From positions 1-64,000 of the forward strand of contig CBESNA010000007.1 in assembly GCA_965530755.1 (NCBI GenBank): 64,000 nucleotides of DNA. The letters are read 5' to 3'. Below are positions 8,023 through 17,200 of this stretch, piece after piece. Positions within the stretch are counted from its first letter, which is position 1. Every line of letters begins with the position of its first letter. Origin of the DNA: SZUA-35 sp965530755. GTDB taxonomy: Bacteria > Actinomycetota > Acidimicrobiia > Acidimicrobiales > SZUA-35. The notes beneath the pieces are model-generated. The model was not told where the DNA came from and made no database searches. It worked only from the letters and a program-made list of their open reading frames with translations. The position numbers and the translations under genes were made by a program.

Positions 8023-8118
8023 TTGCGGAGCAGAGCGCAGCAGCAACGAGCGAGCAGAAGGATTGCGGAGCGCAGCGACGCCGAAGCGACCCGGAGCGAA
8101 GCGAAGGCGAGCAGAGGC
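8023..8118. repeat. AGCG/GCGA-rich low-complexity tract between operon genes
   Basis: The 118-bp gap between the two subunit genes is largely reiterated GAGCGNAGCGA-like units (for example GCGGAGCGCAGCGACG and CGGAGCGAAGCGAAGG). It is strongly purine-biased on the plus strand and holds no ORF. Role unknown; possibly a transcript spacer or dispersed repeat. Confidence 0.5.
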
Positions 8119-8120
8119 CA

Positions 8121-9674
8121 TCAGGACAACGGAACGCTCTGGCCGGCACGGACGAACGAGTCCTCGTAGGCAAACATGCCGACGAGCGCAGCGACGCCGG
8201 CAAGTGCTGCGAGCGCCGGGCCGTCGACGTCAGCGGCAAGGGCCCCGATCACCAGGACGGCCGGAACGACCAGACCGAGGACCACCCCTCCCCACCAGAA
8301 CTGCTGGGCATAGGTCCCACTCGTCATCTCGTGCACGGCCAACTCGACGTGACGGCTTCCCTTCGACGTGAGCTCGACCGCAATGAGGGCTGCGGTGGCG
8401 GCCACGCCACCGAGCAGGACCCAGCGGATCGCCTCGGGCTCCGGGATTTCCATGAAGAGGTCGAGGATCGCGTAGGCCGCGCCACCGGCCGTCGTCGCTT
8501 GAGCGAGAAGTACCGGCAAGAGCAGCGGGGTCTGCCAGAGATCCCGACCCTCACATTGGCCGAAGAGGAAGGCCGTGTATCCGGCAGTGCCGAGCGCACC
8601 GAGCACGGCGGGGATGGCCAGCACCTTCAACAGTCCGTCCGATTCGGCCAAACCGCCGATCCACCACAGCCCACAGACCGCAGCGAAGAACATGAGGACG
8701 TACGCCCCCTTGACCAGCCAGGACGACCAGTTGCCCTTCGTGATGAGGTAGTGGAACCGACCGGGTTGTTTGAGATCGGTGACCAAGAGAACGCCGGTGA
8801 TGCCGAGGAAGACGCCGGCCACCATCGGAGGGACGACACCGACGGCCGCCTTCTGATCGGCGTGGCCCATGAGGACCAACAGCGAAGCCACGAGCATGAC
8901 ACCGGCGGCGATCGCCTTGGTCACGAGGTAGCCAGAGACCTTCTCCTTCCACGTCATCATGTGGGACGTCGTGTAGGCGGTACGGGCGACCACACCGTCG
9001 AGATCGGTCGGCTTCGACCCCAGTTTCACCGACACCGTCGGATGATGCTTTCCGTTCTTGTCTCTGAGCGTGTCGGCCCAGATCATGCCGTCGTTGGCGA
9101 TGGCAGTTCTGGTCGGGTCGAGCGACGCCTGATCGGCACCCCGGTAGTAGACCTTCGGCTTCGTGTTCTGCTCGGGAGACCGAACGGCGACGTCGTCGCG
9201 GGCGATGATACGGCTGATCTCGCTGGTGGGATCGTCGAGATCACCGATCTTGATCGCTTCAGTCGGACACACGATCTGGCACGAGGGTTCGAGTCCCACC
9301 TCGAGCCGGTGATTGCACATGTTGCACTTGTGGGCCGTGTTCGTTTCCGGGTTGATGTAGAGGGCGTCGTACGGACAGGCATTCATGCACGACTTACAGC
9401 CGATGCAGTTGTCGTCCTGGAAGTCGACGACGCCATTGTCGGCCCGGAACAGCGCCGAGGTCGGGCAGATGGTCATGCAAGGCGCGTCGTCGCACTGGTT
9501 GCAGCGCATCACGTTGAACTTGCGGGCCACATCGGGGAACGTGCCGGTCTCGATGTACTTGACCCAGGTGCGGTTCACGCCGAGCGGAACGTCGTGTTCG
9601 CTCTTGCACGCAACGGTGCAGGCGTGACAGCCGATACAGCTGTCGCTGTCGAGCAGGAATCCAAGTCGCGTCAC
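8121..9674 (-). CDS. Fused 4Fe-4S electron-transfer subunit and NrfD/DmsC-type membrane anchor
   Basis: 517 aa. Residues 1-180 form a DmsB/PsrB-type ferredoxin with four Cys clusters (Cys13-x2-Cys16-x2-Cys19-x3-Cys23, MRCNQCDDAPCMTICP, DDNCIGCKSCMNACP, CNMCNHRLEVGLEPSCQIVCP). Residues about 245-510 hold eight or so hydrophobic segments of the NrfD/DmsC quinone-interacting anchor. These are usually two genes; here they are one polypeptide. It would carry electrons between the membrane quinone pool and the molybdenum subunit encoded just downstream. No signal peptide, in agreement with a cytoplasm-facing complex. The region upstream to the GntR gene (9675-9834) shows no clear operator. Confidence 0.88.
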   Translation of the reverse strand: MTRLGFLLDSDSCIGCHACTVACKSEHDVPLGVNRTWVKYIETGTFPDVARKFNVMRCNQCDDAPCMTICPTSALFRADNGVVDFQDDNCIGCKSCMNACPYDALYINPETNTAHKCNMCNHRLEVGLEPSCQIVCPTEAIKIGDLDDPTSEISRIIARDDVAVRSPEQNTKPKVYYRGADQASLDPTRTAIANDGMIWADTLRDKNGKHHPTVSVKLGSKPTDLDGVVARTAYTTSHMMTWKEKVSGYLVTKAIAAGVMLVASLLVLMGHADQKAAVGVVPPMVAGVFLGITGVLLVTDLKQPGRFHYLITKGNWSSWLVKGAYVLMFFAAVCGLWWIGGLAESDGLLKVLAIPAVLGALGTAGYTAFLFGQCEGRDLWQTPLLLPVLLAQATTAGGAAYAILDLFMEIPEPEAIRWVLLGGVAATAALIAVELTSKGSRHVELAVHEMTSGTYAQQFWWGGVVLGLVVPAVLVIGALAADVDGPALAALAGVAALVGMFAYEDSFVRAGQSVPLS

Positions 9675-9834
9675 GATGGCTCCTCGATGACTTCGTGATG
9701 CCGCGTCGTTCCCACTGGCGTCCTCTCGGGTCGAGCACCACCGTCACCACATCTCGACATGACCGGCGGCACATGCTCCAGCCGAATGTACGGTCTTTCG
9801 GAGTGCCGGTCAATCGCAGCCGCAAACGAGAGCG

Positions 9835-10596
9835 TCAGGCGGCAGACGGTCGAAGCTCGCTCCGGCCGCCCGTGGACCAATCGGTCACGAACCGATACCG
9901 ATCCCCGCGGATGATGGTCGTGCGCCACTCGATCGGTGTGCCGTCACGACACCCCAGGCGCTCGAGGAAGAAGGCGGCATCGGCCTTCCGGAGACCGAGA
10001 CGTGAGCGATCGGTCGGCGTCGGCACGATCGGAGTGAGGCGTTCCCATCCCTGGTTGGGCACAGGCGCCCCGGCTGCTGCAAGCTCGGCGTACAGGGCCG
10101 TGTGGCTCCAGTCGACATCGAGCAGCGGTGCCGCATGCGCACGGGACATCCACGCTCGATCCACGGCGAGCGGCGCTCCTCCTGCCAGTCGCAAACGCTC
10201 GATGAGCACCAGTTCGGTTGACTCGTCCAGCTCAAGATTGGCGGCTGCGGCGGGATCGACCACGACCTCGCAACGAAGGACTTCGCTGGTCTGATCGACG
10301 CCGGTTGACTCGACCGACTGGAACAAGCTGTACAGCGTCCCGAGCGATTGCTCGAACTCGGAGCGATTCACCACGGTGCCTCGTCCACGCTCCCGCTTCA
10401 AGACGCCGGTCTTGTTGAGGTGGCGCACGGCTTCGCGCACCGTGTGCCGACTCACCCCGTAGGCCTCGGTGAGCTCCAGGTCAGTGGGAAAGGCTTCGAC
10501 GAACTCATTGCTCTCCAGGCGCGCCCGCAAGTCAGCCTCGAGCTGGGCCCACAGCGGCATGGGGCTGTTTCGGTCCAATGGCTTCAGTGACATCAT
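9835..10596 (-). CDS. GntR-family regulator with UTRA ligand domain
   Basis: 253 aa from the ATGATG at 10594-10596 / 10591-10593; a longer frame to 10701 would cover the operator. The N-terminal winged helix (AYGVSRHTVREAVRHLNKTG) is followed by a UTRA/chorismate-lyase fold effector domain (about 90-245), the HutC subgroup. Such proteins usually repress adjacent genes and release DNA on binding a small metabolite. It is divergent from a rhodanese lipoprotein/methyltransferase pair, with an inverted repeat between them. The effector is unknown. Confidence 0.88.
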   Translation of the reverse strand: MMSLKPLDRNSPMPLWAQLEADLRARLESNEFVEAFPTDLELTEAYGVSRHTVREAVRHLNKTGVLKRERGRGTVVNRSEFEQSLGTLYSLFQSVESTGVDQTSEVLRCEVVVDPAAAANLELDESTELVLIERLRLAGGAPLAVDRAWMSRAHAAPLLDVDWSHTALYAELAAAGAPVPNQGWERLTPIVPTPTDRSRLGLRKADAAFFLERLGCRDGTPIEWRTTIIRGDRYRFVTDWSTGGRSELRPSAA

Positions 10597-10671
10597 CGCT
10601 CCGATGAAAGGATCGCTCGGATCTGCATGGCCCAACGTTGAGCTATCCGCGCATTGGACCATATCAGGGTA

Positions 10672-10702
10672 ATTGTCTGGGCCTAGTGAATGTCCGGACA
10701 AT
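10672..10702. promoter_or_regulatory. Inverted repeat, likely GntR operator
   Basis: ATTGTCTGG (10672-10680) and CCGGACAAT (10694-10702) form an inverted repeat with one mismatch; the right side also contains the self-palindrome TGTCCGGACA (10691-10700). It lies between divergent genes, 26 bp before the rhodanese lipoprotein start, which fits an operator for the GntR/UTRA regulator. Confidence 0.55.
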
Positions 10703-10727
10703 AAGGCAACGGGCTAGACTCTCGGGA

Positions 10728-11177
10728 ATGCGTGCACCACGAAGTCTCATCATCGGCCTGATGGCCGGCACTCTCCTCGTCGCCGGTTGCTCCGGGTCCG
10801 ATTCGAGCGCCGCCGATCCGGACTCCAGCGAATCTTCCATTGAGGCAGCCGGTGTCCGCACCGTCAGTCCGGAGGAGGGAGCGGCAATTCAGGCCAGCCC
10901 GCCGGAGTCGCTGGTGATTCTCGACGTGCGGACCGCGGAAGAATTCGCCGAGGGGCACCTCGAAGGTGCGGTCATGGTCGACTTCTATGCAGACGACTTC
11001 AAGGCCCAGTTGGAGGAGCTCGATCCAACGGTGCCGTATCTCCTCTACTGCCAGTCCGGCAACCGCAGCGGTCAGGCCGCCGCCATGATGGAGGACCTCG
11101 GGTACGGCGACGTCGCCGACATCGACGGCGGCATCCTGGCATGGTCCGCCGCCGGCCTCGACGTGACGCAGTCGTGA
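10728..11177 (+). CDS. Rhodanese-domain lipoprotein
   Basis: 149 aa from the ATG at 10728. A lipoprotein signal peptide ends in the lipobox LVAGC (Cys21), so the protein is anchored on the outer face of the membrane. A Ser/Asp-rich linker precedes a rhodanese domain (about 45-145) with DVRTAEEF and the active-site loop YCQSGNRSG. It may handle extracellular sulfane sulfur or thiol redox reactions. Its stop overlaps the GTG start of the methyltransferase by 4 bp, and the GntR operator lies in its promoter. Confidence 0.88.
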   Translation: MRAPRSLIIGLMAGTLLVAGCSGSDSSAADPDSSESSIEAAGVRTVSPEEGAAIQASPPESLVILDVRTAEEFAEGHLEGAVMVDFYADDFKAQLEELDPTVPYLLYCQSGNRSGQAAAMMEDLGYGDVADIDGGILAWSAAGLDVTQS

Positions 11178-11803
11178 GCGAGTCGCCGGCAGACCAGACT
11201 CCGGCAGCAAGGTGGGAATCCCGCTACGGGTCGACCGACGAGTACGTCTACGGCACCGATCCAAACGAGTTCCTGGCTGCCTCGGTCGGTGAGATCCCTA
11301 TCGGCGACGTCCTGTGCATCGCCGATGGCGAAGGCCGCAATGGGGTGTTCCTCGCCGGACTCGGGCACCGCGTGACGTCGGTGGACCTCACGGCCGCCGG
11401 CATGGCGAAAGCGGATCGACTGGCTGCCGAACGCGGCGTCGATCTCACCACGATCGTCGCCGACCTCGCCGGTTTCGACTTCGGTGAGGACCGGTGGGAC
11501 GTGATCGTGTCGATCTTCGCCCACACCCCTCCCCCGATCCGGTCCCGCATCCACGCGTCGATCGCCACCGCCATGCGACCGGGAGGCAGATTCATGCTCG
11601 AGGCTTACACCCCAGACCAGATCGGCCGCGGCACGGGTGGTCCGCCAGTGCCTGAGCTCACGATGACGCTCGACGGGCTCAGGAACGAGCTCGTCGGAAT
11701 GGAGATCATTTCCGGCCGCGAGCTGGTGCGCTCGGTGGTCGAAGGACCGGGCCACACCGGCGACGGAGCCGTCGTACAGGTGATCGCCACACCACTGTCG
11801 TAG
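11174..11803 (+). CDS. SAM-dependent methyltransferase (TehB-like)
   Basis: 209 aa from the GTG at 11174 (GTGA overlap with the rhodanese lipoprotein stop). The SAM-binding glycine motif is modified to CIADGEGRNGVFLAGLG, followed by VDLTAAGMAKA and the post-motif region SIFAHTPPPIRS. This resembles TehB/UbiE-type class I enzymes that methylate small thiol or metalloid substrates. Pairing with a rhodanese suggests a sulfur or chalcogen compound, but the substrate cannot be read from sequence. Confidence 0.8.
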   Translation: MSESPADQTPAARWESRYGSTDEYVYGTDPNEFLAASVGEIPIGDVLCIADGEGRNGVFLAGLGHRVTSVDLTAAGMAKADRLAAERGVDLTTIVADLAGFDFGEDRWDVIVSIFAHTPPPIRSRIHASIATAMRPGGRFMLEAYTPDQIGRGTGGPPVPELTMTLDGLRNELVGMEIISGRELVRSVVEGPGHTGDGAVVQVIATPLS

Positions 11804-11836
11804 ACAGTCGGTTTCCGCTCGGCAACAGCCGGCTGT
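11804..11836. terminator. Possible terminator hairpin between convergent genes
   Basis: ACAGTCGG (11804-11811) can pair with CCGGCTGT (11829-11836), an 8-bp stem with one G-U pair and a 17-nt loop. It sits in the 38-bp gap between the convergent methyltransferase and dehydratase genes. There is no U-tract, so intrinsic termination is uncertain. Confidence 0.3.
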
Positions 11837-11841
11837 CCCGA

Positions 11842-13617
11842 TCAGTGGCTGTGGCGTGGGATCCCTCTCGTACGTACGACATCGCGGTATTTCACCGCGG
11901 GGCGCAGCACCATGCCTTCGTCGAACTGGCTGACCATCGATCGCTGGATCTCCTGCCATGGCGTCTGGCTCTCGGGGTAGGCGTACCCGCCTGCTGCCTC
12001 GAGCGCCTCGGCCCGGCTGGACAGCTCTGCGTCGTCGATCAGCATGTCGACCGTTCCCGCTCCGAGATCGATGCGGATCGGGTCGCCGGTCTTCACCAGG
12101 GCGAGCCCACCACCGGCAGCCGCTTCCGGTGACGCATTCAGGATCGACGGCGAGCCGGACGTGCCGGATTGTCGCCCGTCGCCGATGCACGGCAGGGAGT
12201 GGACTCCCTCGATCAGGAGTGCGGCCGACGGTTGCATGTTGACCACCTCGGCCCCGCCCGGGTATCCGATCGGGCCCGCACCGCGCATGAAGAGAATCGA
12301 ATGTTCGTCGACGCCCAGATCGGGATCCTCGATTCGAGCGTGATAGTCCTCCGGACCGTCGAACACAACAGCCAACCCCTCCCACCGGCCGGGATGGTCC
12401 GGGTCGGACAAGTATCGGTCACGGAACTCCTGGGTGACGCCGCTGAGTTTCATGATCGCACTGTCGAAGATGTTGCCGGACAGATTGATGAAGCCGGCCG
12501 ATTCGAGGAGGGCGTCGCCGACCGGACGGATCACATCGCGATCGCCGATTTCGACACCACCACAGTTCTCACCGATCGATGCCCCGTTGACTGTGAGCGC
12601 GTTCGGCGCCGGCAGGAGGTCGTTCGCCATCAACTCGGCAATCACAGCCGGGACGCCGCCCGCTCGGTGGAAATCCTCGCCCAAGTACTCGCCGGCCGGC
12701 TGAAGATTGACGAGCAGCGGTATGTGATGACCGAGTGTCTCCCAATCATCGTTGTCGAGCGGCACACCGAGGTGACGGGCAATGGCGTTGAGGTGGATCG
12801 GCGCATTCGTCGACCCACCGATCGCCGAACAGGCAACGACGGCGTTCTCGAAGGCGGGTCTGGTCATGATGTCGGTCGGCCGGAGGTCCTGGTGGACCAT
12901 CTCGACGATGCGTTTCCCCGTCGCATAGGCGATCTGCCCTCGCTCTCGGTACGGGGCAGGGATGGTCCCGGCGCTGGGCAGCTGCATCCCCAGAACCTCG
13001 GCCAGCGAATTCATCGTCGTCGCCGTGCCCATCGAGTTGCAGTAGCCCACGCTGGGGGCCGCGGATGCCACGAGGTCGACGAAACCGACCTCGTCGATCT
13101 CGCCGGCGGCGTACATCTCGCGGGCCTTCCACTTGATCGTGCCGGCACCGGTGCGCTCGCCCTGGAACCAGCCGTTGAGCATCGGACCGACCGACAATGC
13201 AATGGCCGGGATGTTGGCTGTTGCCGCAGCCATGAGGCAGGCCGGCGTCGTCTTGTCACAACCAATCGTGAGGACCACGCCGTCGAGCGGATAGCCATGG
13301 AGGATCTCCACGAGGCCGAGATAGGCGAGGTTGCGATCGAGCGCGGCGGTCGGACGCCGGCCTGTCTCCTGGATCGGGTGCACCGGGAACTCGAAACAGA
13401 TGCCCCCGGCCTCGCGAATCCCCTCCCGAACACGAAGTGCGAGTTCGACGTGGTGCCGATTGCACGGCGACAGGTCGCTCCCGGTCTGAGCGATGCCGAT
13501 GATCGGTCGACCGGACTGGAGCTCCTCCCTGGTGAGCCCGTAGTTGAGATAACGCTCCAAATAACCGGCGCTCTCGGTCGGATCGTTCGGGTCGTTGAAC
13601 CACAGTGATGAGCGCAT
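11842..13617 (-). CDS. IlvD/Edd-family sugar-acid dehydratase
   Basis: 591 aa from the ATG at 13617 (AAGGAG lies 12 nt upstream; a GTG at about 13656 is an alternative start). Fe-S ligands of the family are visible: Cys52 (DLSPCNRHH), Cys120 (IGCDKTTPA) and the Cys in GYCNSMGTA. The N-terminus (RSSLWFND) and YLNYGLTREELQSGRPIIG match the arabinonate/xylonate dehydratase branch rather than dihydroxy-acid dehydratase. The reaction is dehydration of an aldonate to a 2-keto-3-deoxy acid. It stands alone on its strand; the 233-bp region to the PPOx gene is a divergent promoter region with no clear operator seen. Confidence 0.87.
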   Translation of the reverse strand: MRSSLWFNDPNDPTESAGYLERYLNYGLTREELQSGRPIIGIAQTGSDLSPCNRHHVELALRVREGIREAGGICFEFPVHPIQETGRRPTAALDRNLAYLGLVEILHGYPLDGVVLTIGCDKTTPACLMAAATANIPAIALSVGPMLNGWFQGERTGAGTIKWKAREMYAAGEIDEVGFVDLVASAAPSVGYCNSMGTATTMNSLAEVLGMQLPSAGTIPAPYRERGQIAYATGKRIVEMVHQDLRPTDIMTRPAFENAVVACSAIGGSTNAPIHLNAIARHLGVPLDNDDWETLGHHIPLLVNLQPAGEYLGEDFHRAGGVPAVIAELMANDLLPAPNALTVNGASIGENCGGVEIGDRDVIRPVGDALLESAGFINLSGNIFDSAIMKLSGVTQEFRDRYLSDPDHPGRWEGLAVVFDGPEDYHARIEDPDLGVDEHSILFMRGAGPIGYPGGAEVVNMQPSAALLIEGVHSLPCIGDGRQSGTSGSPSILNASPEAAAGGGLALVKTGDPIRIDLGAGTVDMLIDDAELSSRAEALEAAGGYAYPESQTPWQEIQRSMVSQFDEGMVLRPAVKYRDVVRTRGIPRHSH

Positions 13618-13850
13618 CGATCTGGCCTTCTCCTTGGCACGCGGCCTCTTTGGCACCGCGGTGGACCGTGAGTCTTCCAGGCCTCCGCCCGTCGTGCCGA
13701 GGCACAGCAGCGGAGACAAGCACGACATTGGCGAAATGAAGGACCGAAGGCCCTTCTCTTCGACCATCCGGCGGCGAAGACTGAGCTTCGAGACCCGGCA
13801 CCCCGGCTCGCCATAGCCGTGTGCCGATCAGATCAACCTGGAAGGCAGCG

Positions 13851-14291
13851 ATGACCGACGAAACAAGCGCTCCCGGAGAGCGCGACGAGCGCACCGGGCT
13901 CTTCAAGCTCACGACCGAGGAATGCGTTGACGCGCTCACGGCGACATCGCTCGGCCGCATCGTCTTCCTCGACGGCGACCAGCCGGTGGCCCTGCCCGTG
14001 AACTTCGCCTGGCATGAGGACTCGATCGTCTTCAGAACCGGCGAAGGACAGAAGATGTACGCAGCAACGCTCGAACAACGCGTCGCTTTCGAGATCGACG
14101 AGATCGACGCTGTCGACCACACCGGCTTCAGCGTGCTCGTCAAGGGACATGCCGCCGCGGTCACCGACTGGGCCGAGCAGGAGCAGCTCGAGCAACTCGA
14201 CGTTCGCCCGTGGCAACGCCAGCCGTGGCGCAAAGGATGGGTACGCATCGTTCCCTCCGACATCACGGGGCGAAAGCTGGACATGAAGTGA
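13851..14291 (+). CDS. Pyridoxamine 5'-phosphate oxidase-fold protein
   Basis: 146 aa from the ATG at 13851, preceded by GGAAGG. It is a flavin/F420-binding split-barrel domain, with LGRIVFLDGDQPVALPVNF at the start of the barrel and VRIVPSDITGRKL at the end. Such small PPOx-like proteins bind FMN, F420 or heme; the ligand is not clear here. It overlaps the GTG start of the PFOR gene by 4 bp and heads that operon, so a redox role connected with PFOR or oxygen protection is a reasonable inference. Confidence 0.8.
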   Translation: MTDETSAPGERDERTGLFKLTTEECVDALTATSLGRIVFLDGDQPVALPVNFAWHEDSIVFRTGEGQKMYAATLEQRVAFEIDEIDAVDHTGFSVLVKGHAAAVTDWAEQEQLEQLDVRPWQRQPWRKGWVRIVPSDITGRKLDMK

Positions 14292-17200
14292 GCGACACAA
14301 CAACGGTCACCGACACGATCACGGTCGACGGCAACGAAGCAGCAGCCAAGGTCGCCTACGACCTCTCCGACGTCGTCGCCATCTACCCCATCACACCGGC
14401 ATCCCCGATGGGAGAGCTCTGTGACGTCTGGGCAGCGGCGGGTCGCACCAACCGCTTCGGAGCTGTTCCGGAGGTGATCGAGATGCAGAGCGAAGGGGGC
14501 GCCGCCGGTGCAGTGCACGGCGCGCTGCAGGCCGGAGCGATGACCACCACGTTCACCGCGTCACAGGGTCTTCTGCTGATGATCCCGAACATCTACAAGC
14601 TGGTCGGCGAGCTCACACCGACAGTGATCCACATCGCGGCGAGAGCACTCGCGACCCATGCGCTCAGCATCTTCGGCGACCACAGCGACGTGATGGCCGC
14701 ACGGCAGACGGGAGCGGCGATGCTCGCAGCGTCGTCTGTGCAGGAGGCCCAGGATCTGGCGCTGGTTGCCCACGCTGCGACCTTGCGAACTCGCGTTCCA
14801 TTCCTGCATTTCTTCGACGGATTCCGAACCAGCCACGAGGTGGCAAAGATCGACGCCCTCCCAGCGGCAGCTCGAGAGGCCCTCATCGACGACGAGCTGA
14901 TCGCGGATCATCGCCTTCGCGGTCTCGACCCGAACCGTCCGGTTCTCCGTGGTTCGGCACAGAACCCTGACGTGTTCTTCCAGGCCCGCGAGGCCGCCAA
15001 CCTCTTCCACATGGCGGTTCCCGCTGCCGTCCAGACGGCCATGGATCAATTGGCTGCGACAACAGGCCGCAGCTATCACCTCTTCGACTACGACGGCGCC
15101 GCCGATGCCGAGGAGATCCTCGTCATCATGGGTTCGGGAGTCGGAGCCGTCCACGACTGGCTGCCGTCGGCACTCGCCGCCGGCCGCAAGGTCGGCGTCG
15201 TGACCGTCCGGTTGTTCCGACCGTTCTCCATCGAAGATCTCGTCGAGGCACTCCCCTCCTCCACGAAACGCATCGCCGTCCTGGATCGCACGAAGGAACC
15301 TGGTTCGGTCGGCGAACCGCTGTACACCGATGTCTGCGCGGCTCTGATGGAGCAGTGGGCCGGACCACTTCCGCTCGTGATCGGTGGACGCTACGGGCTC
15401 GGCTCGAAGGAGTTCACGCCGGCCATGGTCGAAGGTGTCTTCACCGAGTTGGCAAGTGAGGACCCGCGGCGCCACTTCACCGTTGGGATCAACGACGACG
15501 TCACCCACACCAGCATCGCGTACGACGGTGCAGCCGAGAACGTTCGGGCCGATTTCCAGGCCGTGTTCTTCGGACTCGGCAGTGACGGTACCGTCGGCGC
15601 CAACAAGACGACCGCCAAGATCATCGGCGCCGGAACCGACCTCCGGGTCCAGGGTTACTTCGTCTATGACTCCAAGAAGTCGGGGGCGATGACCGTCTCA
15701 CATCTTCGGTTCAGCCCCGACCCGATCACCTCGACCTACCTGATCGCTCATGCCGACTTCGTGGCCTGCCACCGGTTCTCCCTCTTGGATCGCGGCGACG
15801 TCGTCGCCCGCTGTCGACCGGGCGGAACGCTGCTGCTCAACTCTCCGCACGAGCCGGACCAGCTCTGGAGCCATCTACCCGATCAGGTCAGACGGGACAT
15901 CGTCGACAAGAAGCTCGAGGTGTGGACGATCGATGCGAACGCCATCGCACTCGATGCGGGGATCGCTGGACGGGTCAACACCGTCCTCCAGGCGTGTTTC
16001 TTCGCACTCACCGACATCCTCGACACCGACGTCGCGCTGCAGGCGATGAAGGACCGGCTCTCGAGCTCGTACGGCCGCCAAGGCGCGGTGATCGTCGAGC
16101 GGAACTCCGCTGCGATCGACAACGCCATCGACTCGCTTCGTCGAGTCGAGGTCCCGACCGAAGTCGCCCCCGTGCAGCCGTCGATCGTGAAAACGGGAAG
16201 CGGGAGCCCGATGCTGGAGACCCTGCTGGAAGGGAACGGCGACCTCCTCCCTGTCAGCGCGCTTCCCGTCGACGGAACGTTCCCCACTGGTACGTCGAAG
16301 TGGGAGAAGCGAAGCATCGCGGCGCAGATCCCGATCTGGGATCCCGACATCTGTATTGATTGCGGACGCTGTGCCCTTGTCTGCCCCCACGCCGCGATTC
16401 GGATGAAGGCCATGGGCGACGAGACATTGACCGACCAACCGTCATCGTTCCGTTCGAAGGTCTGGAAGGGCCCCGAGGGCGATCGCATGACCATCCAGGT
16501 CGCGCCGGACGATTGCACCGGATGTGGTGTGTGCGTCGACATCTGCCCTGCGAAGAGCAAGACCGAGGTCAAGCACCGGGCGATCAACATGGAGCCGATC
16601 GCTCCCCACCTCACCGACGAGCGTGTGAATTTCGACTTCTTCCTCGCACTCCCCGAAGCCGACAGAAAGCAACTCAAACTCGAGTCGGTCAAGGGCTCGC
16701 AGCTGGCTCAACCTCTGTTCGAGTTCTCGGGCGCCTGCTCGGGCTGCGGCGAGACCCCGTACGTCAAGCTCCTCAGCCAGCTCTTCGGCGACCGCACCGT
16801 GGTCGCCAACGCCACCGGGTGTTCCTCGATCTACGGCGGCAACCTTCCGACGACGCCGTGGACCAAAGACGCCGCAGGACGAGGACCGGCCTGGGCCAAC
16901 TCGTTGTTCGAGGACAATGCCGAGTTCGGGCTCGGGATGCGTCTCGGACTCGACAGCCACGCCAGGCGGGCCCGAGCGCTGCTCGGTCAGCTGTCCTCCG
17001 AGATCGGCCCACTCGCGGCCTCGCTGAGCGCTCCGACCACCAGCAGCGAGACCGACATCGCCGAACGGCGGGTGCTCATCGAGCAGCTCCGTTCGCTGCT
17101 CGCCGATCGAACCGACCCGGCATCGCGGGAGCTTGTATCGCTCGCCGATCACCTCGTGCGCACCGACGTGTGGATCGTGGGCGGTGACGGCTGGGCCTAC

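Noticed and set aside
12169..13608. 479-codon plus-strand frame opposite the dehydratase
   Set aside because: Shadow of the IlvD/Edd gene; no motif and no ribosome-binding site.
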